NCBI RefSeq assembly: GCF_038502225.1
Contig: NW_027195515.1
Coordinates: 109,519-173,518, forward strand
DNA from: Cherax quadricarinatus
Taxonomy: Eukaryota; Arthropoda; Malacostraca; Decapoda; Parastacidae
Direction: 5' to 3'
Length of the DNA: 64,000 nucleotides
Shown: one piece after another, positions 22,519 through 35,300 of the stretch
Layout of the letters: each line of letters starts with the position of its first letter
Numbering within the stretch: position 1 is the stretch's first letter
Notes under the pieces: generated by a model
What the model saw: the letters and a program-made list of their open reading frames with translations, nothing else
Told to the model about the DNA's origin: nothing
The model's database searches: none
Translations under genes and position numbers: made by a program

Positions 22519-25500
22519 TCAAGGTTCGCTAGTGGTTGGATATACTTGGATTGGATTAGGACCATTAGCATTACCTTTATGTTGCATGCAGACACTACAT
22601 TTCTTAACATACTCAGAAATATCAGTTGCCATACGAGGCCAAAAGTATTTCAATCTGGCTTGTTTTACTGAACGATCCATACCAGGGTGTGCAACACCTG
22701 GTACATCGTGAACTAGCTGTAAGGCTACATTCACTAGTGACTGTGGAATTACTAACTGGTATACTCTTCTGCTAGGAGTACCCAACTCGGCTGTTCGATA
22801 CAGTAATTCTTGGTTCATGACAAAGTCACTGATGGGTGCTGGTGGCTTCACAGTCAGAATAAGATCTTCCTGGAGCAGGAATCGAATCACACCAGACCAC
22901 ATGGGATCTGTTCGTTGAGCATTCTTTACTTCTTCAGTACTAAATGGAGGGTCTGCAGTTACTATACTAACATGTCGCGATAAGGCATCTGCGACTACAT
23001 TTGACTTGCCAGGTAAATGCTCAAAGGTGGGATTGAACTCTTGGATAGTCAAGGTCCATCTGGCTAACCTTCCAGTAGGTTGTTTGTTCTGGAATAAAGG
23101 TATCAGTGGAGCATGGTCTGTCAAGACATGAACAGAGTACTGATAAATAATGTCTCGGAAGTGCTTTAAAGACCATACTATTGCTAAAGCTTCTTGCTCA
23201 GTTACTGTATAATTACGTTCAGCCTTTGTAAGGACTCGGCTAGCAAATGCAACTGCGTTGTACTTGCCATCGGTCTTCTGAGCTAGTACGGCACCTATGC
23301 CAATTGAACTAGCATCAGTTGTCAGATAGAAGGGCTTAGAAAAATCTGGAAATTTCAAAATTGGAGCAGATGTTAGCTTTTCTTTTAGAGTTTGGAATGC
23401 TCTTTCTTGACGGAAGGTCCAAACAAATGGAGCATCTTTCTTAAGCAACTCAGTTAGAGGAGCAGCTATGGAAGAAAAATTGGCAATGAAAGATCTATAA
23501 AAACCTGCTAAGCCCACAAAGGATCTTACGGCATCTGCAGTTTTGGGTGTTGGAAAATTTAGTACTGCAGTTACTTTACTTTGGTCAGTCGTAACCCCTC
23601 TAGGAGTGACTACGTGACCAAGAAACTTAATTTCTGATCTGAAAAATTGACATTTAGACAGTTTGATCTTTAAATTGGCTTCTTCAAGCTTACCAAGTAC
23701 TACATCAAGTCTTTTCAAGTGTGTATCCACGTCTTTAGACATGACGATTACGTCATCTAAGTACACCATAAGTGCATTACCTATGAGACCTCTAAAGATA
23801 TTAGTCATGAGCCTTGAGAACGTGATAGGGGAGGATCGTAATCCAAATGCCATACGGAGGAAGTGATAATGACCTGTAGGAGTGGAGAATGCAGTTAGCT
23901 CTTGGCTGTCCTCGTGAAGAGGGACTTGCCAAAACCCTTGTAACAAATCCAGGGTTGAAAAGACTTTGTTATCTCCGATGTTACGTAAAAGATCACCCAG
24001 TACAGGAAGCGGAAAGCGATCTGGAATAGTTTTCGCGTTTAACTTCCTAAAGTCAATCACTGGGCGCCAAGTACCATCCTTCTTAGGTACTAGGATCAAG
24101 GGCGCATTCCAAGGTGAATTGCTAGGTGCAATAACTCCATCATCAAGCATTTGATTTATCAATTCTTCTGCGACAGCAACATGTGAATGAGGCATTCTGT
24201 ACGCAGGTATGTAGATAGGTCTAGTCCCAGGTTCAAGTGGAATACGATGGGACAATAAGTTCGTTATACCCATCTTCTCACCTGGTAAGGCAATGGCTTT
24301 ACGACGTTTGTTCAACAGAGTCAACAAACGCTTGACTTCATCTGGGAAGTCAGTGGGAGCTAAGTCTTTCTCCTCAACTGGTGGAACAGATTGATCCAGT
24401 GAAGTGGATGAGGTCTCCCCGGTAGAAATAGCACCGACCCACTGGTCAGGTGACAACTCATCCTCTACCTGAACAGGGTAAGGATAGTGAACAAGGTCAA
24501 CAAGATTGGTATTTGCTCTGAGGCGAACACTGTGACCAGAAGTGTTGGCTAGGAAGAAATGGATCTTACTATCTCTTACAACATGTAAGGATGGTTCAAC
24601 AAATAGGCCTTTTACTTTGCAAGAATCACTGTCAACTAGGACGTTATCACCATCTGGAACACTAGGAACAACTACAGACACTCTAGTGAGGGCACTAGCT
24701 GCGACAGAAACGTCTTTCTGCAGACGGCATGTGACATCAACAAGAGATGGCATTACTAGTTGCAAGTAATTGTTTTCCGACAAGGCCTCCCCTGTGGAGA
24801 AACTACTACTTGAACTAGCAGACATTGCAGGGATAGGCTCAGCACTCAAGGTAGTCAGAGCGTCCTCGGACACTTGAGGTAACTGGACACTATCTTGCAA
24901 GTCTGAAGTTGCAGGAACACAGACAGAAGTGACAGGATCATCAGTGCCTGACCACTTGGGTACGCTACTGGAAAATGCACTGGCCTGTAAGGACTTAATT
25001 CGAGTGTCATACTCTGCGGCAGTATGGCAGATCTCGGATCCAAGCTGGTAACCCCAAAATGGTATGGTCAAGTCATCAATTTGGGCATGCCATCGATAAG
25101 GGTCGAGCACAATGCGTAAGTCTCGCATGGAAGCAAAGCCCAGTAGAAGGTCACCAGGGAAAGTAATCTGGTCGACAACAAGGAAGGAAGCAGTGAAGTC
25201 TCTACCTTGGATAGAAAAGGTTAGGGAAGTCCGACCTCGGACACGCAGGTGAGAACCAGCTACTCCACTGAGGGAGGACACATGAGTCGGTTCTACGAGA
25301 AGGACATGTCGTAACTGCTTATCCTTAAACAAACTAGACCTAATAATATTGACTTGCGCACCAGAGTCCATGAACAAATGAACGGGCGCATTATGAACAG
25401 ATGCTTGCACTATAGGGCCTATGGTTGCATTGGAAGTTATGTGCAAACAAAAAGGTGGATTGTCATCCGAAAAGACTTGTTCTACTTCATCCCCAAAATC

Positions 25501-25620
25501 ATCTACGTCAGAGACATGTGAAGCAACATCATCAGCAGGATTGTCATTCTCGAGACTGCTTAAGGCTTCAAAGGAATTGTGAACGGGGATGGCGTACTCA
25601 TTATCACCTACTGTCACCAT
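22519..25620 (-). pseudogene. Gypsy pol polyprotein: protease, reverse transcriptase, RNase H, integrase Zn domain
   Basis: 1033 codons from ATG at 25620 to an in-frame TGA at 22519-22521. Aspartic protease: MDSGAQVNII (residues 84-93) and LLLGFASMRD. Reverse transcriptase: PKKDGTWRPVIDFRKLN (512-528), STLDLLQGFWQVPL (555-568), AFGLRSSPITF (591-601) and the catalytic YLDD (620-623). RNase H: TTDASS (Asp 769), Glu in TEQEAL (810) and LTDHAP (Asp 835). Integrase zinc-binding H2C2: His 971 and 978, Cys 1008 and 1011. The start codon overlaps the gag stop in CCATGGTGA, with pol shifted one base against gag, so expression would need frameshifting or reinitiation. Apart from the TGA the domains look complete. 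Confidence 0.93.
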
Positions 25621-26807
25621 GGGACGGTTTGACTGGGGCGCTCGAATTCCCCCGAATTGGAAGAATGAGCCTGGTTCTGGTTGGTTTGAGAACCACGACG
25701 TCTGTTTCCTCTACGGGCTATGCGGTTGGAACGGCCACGGAAAGACCTAGAGTACTGAAGGTTATAGAGAGCATTGCACTCAGATGTGTCATGTCCATGT
25801 ATTCTATGATAAGTACAGTAGGGAAGATCTGGGTACTCATCATCAGTACGACGTCTCTTAGGGTAACTATCAGGACAATTAATTGCAATATGGCCACGGA
25901 AACCACAGTTGTAACAAGTCCGCCGACTATGGTTACTGAATGTACTATGAATACTACGAGGTTTATAACGACTCTACACTGGTTCTTGGTGATCTCTGAG
26001 ATGGTTGACGACCACGATTTGTCTCTGTGGCGCAAACAAGAGGTGGTGCAGACTGAGGCATATGTGTGACATTACTTTTGATACATGGGAAAGTACCCTG
26101 GGGGCACAAGGAACGTACATGATTTAAGGCTGTAAGTGGTTCCATCGTCACAGTTGGAGGATGAGCCTCATAAGCACACACGGAAGCAGGTGGCATTAGT
26201 TCTTTAATTGCTCCAAAAGCTGCTATTTTAGCAAACGGTTCTGTGAATGGTTTAACCTCTTCAGGGAGAAAAGCTGATGACTGGACAGCATTGATAAATG
26301 ATGATAAAAGTTTGTCTAATCTAACAGCAAATGCACTCAACGATTCATTACTCATGGGTGTAGCATTCACTAGTTCCCTAAGAACGACATATGGATCAGC
26401 TGTTTTTACTGGGACAAGGAAAGAACGAATCAGTTCCTCATATTGTGACCACTTAGTAAGATTCCTGAAGTCACGCATATCAAGGAGATCAACAACGTGA
26501 ACAGCAGCAAATGAAGATGAAGAGCTTCTTTAGCAAGTCTGATAAGACTTTCCTCTGAAGGAGGACCTTCAACTAGAGCACCAGCACGAGAACGAATGGT
26601 CGCAAACCATGCTTCAAGACTATGTACATGGCCATTGAATAAAGGTAACACATCAAGGGAATCACGAGTATAACTATAGTATCTCGGTGTCTGGGTCGGT
26701 CTGTCAGTCGCTAAGGAATTGTGAGGACTGATGACAGGAGCAGCAGTAGCCTGAGAGGTCTGAGTGTCGACATTCACTAAAGTATCACTTGACGGTATGT
26801 GAGACAT
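25614..26807 (-). pseudogene. Gypsy gag (nucleocapsid) with two frameshifts
   Basis: Starts at ATG 26807 (MSHIPSSDTLVN...) and ends at TGA 25614-25616, overlapping pol. The N-terminal part (to about 26500) and the C-terminal part (from about 25965) are in one frame and the middle (about 26500-25965) in another, so there are two compensating frame changes. The middle part (DFRNLTKWSQYEELIRSFL and onward) is capsid-like. The C-terminal part has a CCHC zinc knuckle at 25875-25916 (C-YN-C-GFRG-H-IAIN-C) and a second C/H-rich motif (CTYHRIHGHDTSEC), then an Arg-rich tail, as in nucleocapsids that bind the RNA genome. An ATG upstream at 26900 gives a hydrophobic extension that I do not regard as gag. 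Confidence 0.82.
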
Positions 26808-29047
26808 AATGGCGAAGAAGTTGCAGGAGAACAAATAAGGCAAAAATAATGAACAATAAAAATGATACAAAATGCTAGAATTGAAATAAAAGAGATGCAA
26901 CTAATTCTGCAGAAGTAATAAAAAATGTCTAAGATACACTGCAAGAGGAAGGACAACTCAATGTAAAGGACTATTGGCCAAGAAAAAAAATAATTACATT
27001 GAAATATACAAGTAAAAATATTACTGGAGACTGAATTAAATGCAAAATGAGCTGTCTTTACTCTTGCTAATAAAGGAATTAATTAATAAAATTTTAAATC
27101 AATGTAAAAAAGTATAAAATAAAATTACTAAATTGTTAACTGGGAAATTTAAATATTTTCTAAGAATGCATAAACAAAATTAAAATATAATGCAAAGACA
27201 ATATCAGGAAAATAAATAAAATGAAAAACAAGACTCAAACAATAATGAACTGAGAATAATAATGCATAAAAATATCAATAAAAGAAAATAATTCACTGCA
27301 GAACAAGTGCAACAAAATAATTCACTGCAGAACAAGTGCAACAAAATAATTCACTGCAGAACAGTGCAATAAAATAAGGTGTAGAAATAATCACTGCAGT
27401 AATAAAGTCTCACTGGGAAAACTCAGATTATATAATAAAATAAAAATATGAAGAAAAACTGATTGAACACTTTAACTCTTAATTGCAAATTAGACAAAAC
27501 AATTTACTCAAACAGAGTAAAGAAAACACTTTACGTTAAAAGTAATTGAAATTACATTAAGAGTGAATTTGTTCAAAGAAATATAAAAATTATGAATAAA
27601 AATTAAAACATGGAACAAAACAAAAGTTTAACACTTACAAGTGGCAGGGCACACAACACTTACAAGTGGCGGGGCACACAACACTTAATCACGTATTCAT
27701 TATTTTAGTATATTCTTACAACAAAACTTGCTGTGACTGATACGACAAAAATTTGCTGGCAAAAATAATGGTACACAGTCTGCGATAAAATTAGAGGAAT
27801 GAGACACTGCTGGCATACGAAAAAAGACATACATAGAAATAAATGGATAATTTGGTATACTGGGGTGAATATCACTGCATGAACTACAATGACAAACACT
27901 GGAGAATACAATGTTGAAAGAATACAATAAAAAAAAATGAATCACTTCACACAGAGTGACTGACTGGTACACTACACAATAATACTTACTACAGACAGAG
28001 AGTAGTATAAAAACACAGATAAAAAAAAAATATGAGATGAGCGATAACACTGAAAAAATATTGCAAAAATAACGAGTCAAAGAAACACTGAGTCTACACT
28101 GAAAACACAAGGTTTAGAGTACACAAGAAATTCACTATAAATGTCTCACACGCGCAAATGTCTTTAAATGCAAGAAAAATGTCTCTAAACAGAAAATTAT
28201 CACTGAAGTCTGTAGTAGTCGATGGTGATGACTGGTGATGAGGAAGGTTGTCCTGCGCGGTGATGATGCCGACACTCACACTGTCGTCGTGAAGAAATGC
28301 GCTTTCTCGGCGTACTCACATAACTGGCTTTATCGGTGGCGCTCAGCTACAATCTCTTGACCAATTACGTGAGCCAAAACAGTTCTAGGACCCGGTACAA
28401 GGGTGCAAACAACCACAGGTAGATGAGGTGGGTGGCAGGTGGTGGGTGGTTGGTGGTGGGTGGGTGGAGGGAGAGTGTATAGCGGTGGGTGAGGTGGTGA
28501 CTCTCGCTGGCGCTCTGGCGCGCACTCCACTCACTACCCACGAAGGTGGCTTAATAAGCCACTATGCCACAGGGATGGTGAAGACCACTCTTAGCATCCA
28601 ACAGGGAGCACAAAGCGATATGAAAATACTTCAGAGGAACTTGCGTGGCTTATTTCTCTCTCTCAGCTGGGTTAGAAGCTGGGTTGGCTGACTGGCTTAA
28701 CCCACGAGAATGGCTGACTGGAAGACGTGTAACGATGCACACAGCACGGAGGAGCAGGTGGATGACAGGAGACAGGCTGGATGATAGGCTGACTGGCGTT
28801 CACTTCCACAGTCTGGCTTACTGACTGGCTTAATTGCAAAATCCGGGTCAACCCATTGGAGATTGAAGCAATTAGCACACGAACTAAGCCAGGAAGCTTG
28901 AAACGGCTGCAACAGGCTTGCAGGCTGGAGGTGGAGGTTGTGAGGGGAGCGAGTAGCTTGAGATGGGTGAGACGGTTCACCTTTGACCCGCCGGCTACTC
29001 ACAAACAGTCTTCTAACCTCTTGAAATATCATTAAAAAGCTTAATTT
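26808..29047 (-). other. Gypsy 5' leader, unusually long (about 2.2 kb)
   Basis: Between the primer-binding site and gag. The gag-proximal part (26808-28200) is AT-rich and contains a 28-bp motif repeated three times near 27288-27365 (AATTCACTGCAGAACAAGTGC type) and a 27-bp motif repeated twice near 27638-27692 (ACTTACAAGTGGCRGGGCAC). The distal part has a G-rich tract on the plus strand at 28421-28473. Minus-strand frames here (for example 27700-28110) are hydrophobic, unrecognised and unconvincing. Confidence 0.6.
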
Positions 29048-29050
29048 CCA

Positions 29051-29068
29051 CGCTCCACACCGGTGCCA
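29051..29068 (-). promoter_or_regulatory. Gypsy primer-binding site (probable)
   Basis: On the minus strand TGGCACCGGTGTGGAGCG begins five bases after the 5' LTR. A TGG start complementary to a tRNA CCA end at this spot is typical of LTR elements. The tRNA is not identified. Confidence 0.6.
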
Positions 29069-29073
29069 TCATT

Positions 29074-29355
29074 TATCATGTGGGGTTCGAACACGTGGAT
29101 AGGGTAAAGTAATACTCACGTAGGCTGGTAGTACGTATATTACGGATAATGTGGGTAGCGCCAAAGAGCCGGCCTGCCTCCTTGCTCACTCTCGTATAAC
29201 TGACTGGCCGCCCACAGTACCCATATGTGAGGGGGCCTTTGAATACTGCTGTGGTCAGCACAATATGAATACAGACAGTGACTCAGGCAGAGAGGGTTGG
29301 TAGTGAGTCATCTACTGGTACACTGGTTACTGGTAACTGGTTACTACTACTGAGA
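29074..29355 (-). repeat. Gypsy 5' LTR
   Basis: 282 bp, matching 20764-21049 except for 7 substitutions and two indels (3 bp and 1 bp). It abuts satellite A directly at CAGGGATGGG. Confidence 0.88.
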
Positions 29356-32300
29356 CAGGGATGGGTCCTGAACCTGGTCAGGCATGGGTTCTGAACCTGG
29401 GCAAGGATGGGTCCTGAACCTGTGAAGGCATGGGTTCTGAACCTGGGCAGGGATGGGTCCTGAACCTGGGAAGGCATAAGTCCTGAACCTTGGAAGGCAT
29501 GGGTCCTGAACCTGGTCAGGCATGGGTCCTGAACCTGGGCAGGCATGGGTCCTGAACCTGGGATGGCATGGGTCCTGAACCGGGGCAGGGATGGGTCCTG
29601 AACCTGGGAAGGCATGGGTTCTGAACCTGGGGAGGCATGGGTCCTGAACCTGGGCAGTGATGGGCACTGAACCTGGTCAGGCATGGGTCCTGAACCTGGG
29701 AAGGCATGGGTCCTGAACCGGGGCAGGGATGGGTTCTGAACCTGGGAAGGCATGGGTCCTGAACCTGGTCAGGCATGGGTCCTGAGCCAGGGCAGGCATG
29801 GGTCTTGAACCTCGGGAGGCATGGGTCGTGAACCTGGTCAGGCATGGGTCCTGAACCTGGGCAGGCATGAGTCCTGAAGCTGAGCAGGCATGGGTCCTGA
29901 ATCTGGGCAGGCACGGTCCTGAGCATGATCATCCTAGTGTCCTGAAACTGGGCAGGCATGGGTCCTCAACCTGGAATGGAATGGCTCCTGAACCTGGGCA
30001 GTGATGGGCACTGAACCTGGTCAGGCATGGGTCCTGAACCTGGGAAGGCATGGGTCCTGAACCGGGGCAGGGATGGGTTCTGAACCTGGGAAGGCATGGG
30101 TCCTGAACCTGGGCAGGCATGGGTCCTGAATCTTGGCAGGCATGGGTCCTGAACCTGGGCAGGCATGGGTCCTGAACCTGGGCAGGCATGGGTCCTGAAC
30201 CAGGGAAGGCATTGGTCCTGAACCTGGTCAGGCATGGTTCCTGAACCTTGGCAGGCATGGGTCCTGAACCTGGGAAGGCATGGGTCCTGAGCCTGGGCAG
30301 GCATGGGTCCTGAATCTGCGCAGGCATGGGTCCTGAACCTGGACAGGCATGAGTCCTGAACCTGGGCAGGCATGGGTCCTGAACCTGGACAGGCATGGCT
30401 CCTGAACCTGGGCAGGCATGGGTCCTGAACCTGGGAAGGAATGGGTCCTGAACCTGGGAAGGCATGGGTCCTGAACCTGGGCAGGCATATGTAATAAACC
30501 TGGGCAGGCTTAGGTCCTGAACCTGGACAGGGATGGGTCCTAAACCTGGGCAGGCATGGGTCTTGAACCTGGCAAGGATGGGTCATGAACCTGGGAAGGC
30601 ATGGGTCCTGAAAATGGGCAGGCATGGGTAATAAACCTGGACAGGCATGGGTCCTGAACCGGGGCAAGCATGGGTAATAAACCTGGGCAGGCATGGGTCC
30701 TGAACCAGGGCAGGCATGAGTCCTGAATCTGGGCAGGCATGGGTTCTGAACGAGGCAGGCATGGATCCTGAATCTGGGCAGGCATGGGATCTGAACGGGG
30801 CAGGCATTGGTCCTGAACCTGGGTAGGCAGGGGTCTTCAACCTGGCAGGCATAGGTGCCAAATTAGGCAGGCATGTATCCTGGACATAGGCGGGTATGAG
30901 TCCTGAAACTGGGTAGTCATGAGTCCTGGACCTTGCCAAGCATGGGTCCTGCACCAAGGCACGCATGGGTCCTCAACCTAGGCAGGCATGAAACCTGAAC
31001 CTGGGCAGGCATGGGTCCTGAACCTGGACAGACATGGGTCCTGAACCTGGGCAGGCATTGGACTTGAACCTGGGAAGGCATGGGTCCTGAAACTGGTCAG
31101 GCATGGGTTCTGAACCATGGAAGGCATTGGTCCTGAACCTGGTCAGGCATGGGTCCTGAACCTGGGCAGGCATGGGTTCTGAACGAGGCAGGCATGGGTC
31201 CTGAACTTGGACAGGCATTGGACCTGAACCTGGGAAGGCATGGGTCCTGAACCTGGGCAGGCATAGGTCCTGGACCTAGTCAGGCATGGGTTCTGAACCA
31301 GGGAAGGCATGGGTCATGAACCTGGTCAGGCATGGGTCCTGAATCTGTGCGGGTATGGGTCCTGAACCTAGGCAGACATGGGTTCTGAACCTGGGCACGC
31401 ATGGAAACTAAACCTGGGCAGGCATGGGTCCTTAACCAAGGCTGGCATGGTTTCTGAATCTGGGAAGGCATGGTATTAAACTTGGGCGGGCATGGAGCCT
31501 GAACCTGATGGGGCATGGGTCCTGGCGGTGGGGATGCATGGGTCCTGAACCTTGGCAGGAATGGGTCCTGAGAATGGACAGGCATTGGTCCTGAACCTGG
31601 GCAGGCTAGGTTCCTGTAACTGGACAGAGATGGGTTCTAAACCTGGTAAGGCATGGGTTTTGAAACTGTGCAGCCATGGGTTCTGAACCTGGGTAGGCAT
31701 GGGTCCTGAACCTGTGTAGTAATTGGTTCTAAGCCTGTGCAGGCATGGGTCCTGAACCTGGGCAGGCCTGGGTTCCGGACCTAGGAAGGCATTGGTATTG
31801 AACCTGCGTAGGCATGAGTCCTGAACCTGAGCAGGCATGGATCGTGAATCTGGGTAGGCATTGTCCTGAACCTGATCATGCTAGTGTCCTGAATTTGGGC
31901 AGGTAGGGGTCCTCAACCTGGGCAAGAATGGGGCCTGAACCTGGGGAGGCATGGATTCTGAATCTGGGCAGGCATGGGTCCTGAACCTGGGCAGGCATGG
32001 GTCCTGAACCTGGGCAGGCATGGGTCCTGAACTTGGGCAGGCATGGGTCCTGAACCTGGGCAGGCATGGGTCCTGAACCTGGGCAGGCATTGGTCCTGAA
32101 CCGGGGCAGGCATGGGTAGTGAACCTAGGCAGGCATGGGTCCTGAACCTGGGCAGACAAGGGTTCTGAACCTGAGCAGGCATTGGGCCTGAACCTGATGA
32201 GGCATGGGTCCTGGAAGTGGCGATGCATGGGTCCTGAACCTGGGCAGGAATGGGTCATAAACCTGGGCAGGTATGGGTCTTGAACCTGGACAGGCATGGG

Positions 32301-35300
32301 TCCTGAACCTGGGCAGACTAGGTTCCTGTAAATGGACAGAGATGGGTTCTAAACCTGGTAAGGCATGGGTGTTGAAACTGGGCAGCCATGGGTCCTGAAC
32401 CTGGGTAGGCATAGGTCCAGAACCTGGGTAGTAATGGGTCCTAAGCCTTGGCAGGCATGGGTCCTGAACCTGGGCAGGCCTGGGTCCCGGACCTAGGAAG
32501 GCATTTGTCTTGAACCTGGGTAGGCATGAGTTCTGAACTTGAGCAGGCATGGATCGTGAATCTGGGCAGGCATGGTCCTGAACTTTATCATCCTAGTGTC
32601 CTGAACCTGGGCAGGCATGGGTCCTCAACCTGGGAAGGAATGGGGCCTGAACCTGGGCAGGCATGGGTCCTGAATCTGGGCAGGCATGGGTCCTGAACCT
32701 GGGCAGGCATAGGTCCTAAACTTGGGCAGGCATGGGTCTTGAACCTGGGCAGGCATGGGTCCTGAACCTGGGCAGGCATGGGTCCTGAACTTGGGCAGGC
32801 ATGGGTCCTGAACCAGGGAAGGCATGGGTCCTGAACCTGGTCAGGCATGGTTTCTGAATCTTGGCAGGCATGGGTCCTGAACCTGGGAAGGCCTGGGTCC
32901 TAAACCTGGGCAGTCATGGGTCCTGAACCTGGGAAGGCATGGGTCCTGAGCCTGGGCAGGCATGGGTCCTGAATCTGAGCAGGCATGGGTCCTGAACCTG
33001 GACAGGCATGAGTCCTGAACCTGGGCAGGCATGGGTCCTGAACCTGGACAGGCATGGCTCCTGACCCTGGGCAGGCATGGGTTCTGAACCTGGGAAGGAA
33101 TGGGTCCTGAACCTGGGAAGGCATGGGTCCTGAACCTGGGCAGGCATAGGTAATAAACCTGGGCAGGCTTGGGTCCTGAACCTGGACAGGGATGGGTCCT
33201 AAACCTGGGGAGGCATAGGTCCTGAACCTGGGCAGGCATGGGTAATAAACCTGGGCAGGCATGGGTCCTGAACCTGGGCAGGCACGGGTAATAAACCTGA
33301 GCAGGCATGGCTCCTGATCCTAGGCAGGGATGGGTCCTGAACCTGGGTAGGCATGGGCCCTGAACCTGGGCAGGGATGGGTCCTGAACCTGGGCAGGGAT
33401 GGGTCCTGAACCTGGGCAGGCATGGCTCCTAAACCTGGGCAGGCATGGGTCCTGAACCTGGGCAGACAAGGGTTCTGAACCTGAGCAGGCATGGGTCCTG
33501 AACCTGGGCAGGCATGGGTCCTGAACCAGGTGAGGCATGGGTCCTGAACCTGGTCAGGCATGGGTCCTGAACCAGGGCAGTCATGAGCCCTGAACCTAGG
33601 CAGACATGGGTTCTGAACCTGGGCACGCATGGAACCTGAACCTGGGCAGGCATGGGTCCTAAACCAAGGCAGGCATGGTTCATGAACCTGGGAAGGCATG
33701 AGTAATGAACCTGGGCAAGTATGGGCCCTGAATCGTTGGCAGGCATGTATCTATCAACATGTTGGTTGTTTGAACCAGTCATCTACAAGCCAGGGCAGGC
33801 ATGGGTCCTAAACTTGGGCGGGCATGGGTCCTGAACCTGGGCAGGCATGGGGCCTGAACCTGATGAGGCATGAGTCCTGGATGTGGCGATGCATGGGTCC
33901 TGAACCTGGGCAGGAATGGGTCATAAATCTGGGCAGGTATGGGTCTTGAACCTGGACAGGCATGGGTCCTGAACCTGGGCAGACTAGGTTCCTGTAAATG
34001 GACAGAGATAGGTTCTAAACCTGGTAAGGCATGGGTGTTGAAACTGGGCAGCCATGGGTCCTGAACCTGGGTAGGCATAGGTCCAGAACTTGGGTAGTAA
34101 TGGGTCCTAAGCCTTGGCAGGCATGGGTCCTGAACCTGGGCAGGCCTGGGTCCCGGACCTAGGAAGGCATTTGTCTTGAACCTGGGCAGGCATGAGTTCT
34201 GAACTTGAGCAGGCATGGGTCGTGAATCTGGGCAGGCATGGTCCTGAACCTGATCATCCTAGTGTCCTGAACCTGGGCAGGGATGGGTCCTCAACCTGGA
34301 AAGGAATGAGGCCTGAACCTGGGCAGGCATGGGTCCTGAATCTGGGCAGGCATGGGTCCTGAACCTGGGCAGGCATAGGTCCTAAACTTGGGCAGGCATG
34401 GGTCTTGAACCTGGGCAGGCATGGGTCCTGAACCTGGGCAGGCATGGGTCCTGAACTTGGGCAGGCATGGGTCCTGAACCAGGGAAGGCATGGGTCCTGA
34501 ACCTGGTCAGGCATGGTTTCTGAATCTTGGCAGGCATGGGTCCTGAACCTGGGAAGGCCTGGGTCCTAAACCTGGGCAGTCATGGGTCCTGAACCTGGGA
34601 AGGCATGGGTCCTGAGCCTGGGCAGGCATGGGTCCTGAATCTGCGCAGGCATGGGTCCTGAACCTGGACAGGCATGAGTCCTGAACCTGGGCAGGCATGG
34701 GTCCTGAACCTGGACAGGCATGGCTCCTGAACCTGGGCAGGCATGGGTCCTGAACCTGGGAAGGCATGGGTCCTGAACCTGGGCAGGCATAGGTAATAAA
34801 CCTGGGCAGGCTTGGGTCCTGAACCTGGACAGGGATGGGTCCTAAACCTGGGCAGGCATAGGTCCTGAACCTGGGCAGGCATGGGTAATAAACCTGGGCA
34901 GGCATGGGTCCTGAACCTGGGCAGGCACGGGTAATAAACCTGAGCAGGCATGGCTCCTGAACCTAGGCAGGGATGGGTCCTGAACCTGGGTAGGCATGGG
35001 CCCTGAACCTGGGCAGGGATGGGTCCTGAACCTGGGCAGGGATGGGTCTTGAACCTGGGCAGGCATGGGTCCTAAACCTGGGCAGGCATGGGTCCTGAAC
35101 CTGGGATGGCATGGGTTCTGAACCTGTGCAGGGATGGGTCCTGAACCTGGGCAGGGATGGGTCCTGATCTTGGGCAGGCATGGGTCCTGAACCTGGGCAG
35201 GCAGGGGTCCTGAACCTATGCAAGGATGGGTGATGATCCTTGGAAGGCATGGGTAATAAACCCGGGCAGGCATGGGTCCTGAATTTGGGCAGGCATGGGT

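Larger units (their letters stand above)
20764..29355 (-). mobile_element. Ty3/Gypsy LTR retrotransposon, full length but defective
   Basis: An 8.6-kb element on the minus strand: 5' LTR 29074-29355, primer-binding site, long leader, gag, pol (protease, RT, RNase H, integrase) and 3' LTR 20764-21049. CAGG flanks it on both sides (20760-20763 and 29356-29359) as a 4-bp target duplication inside satellite A. The LTRs differ by 7 substitutions and two small indels (about 2.5%), so the insertion is fairly young. Gag carries two frame changes and pol one nonsense codon, so it cannot make its own full proteins. No envelope-like frame was found. Confidence 0.93.

Noticed and set aside
25425..26069. 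Plus-strand frame of 214 codons opposite gag/pol
   Set aside because: Antisense shadow of the gag zinc-knuckle region.
27700..28110. 136-codon hydrophobic minus frame in the Gypsy leader (possible envelope-like protein)
   Set aside because: It lies upstream of gag, where an envelope gene is not expected. It looks like AT-rich low-complexity translation and matches no motif I know.
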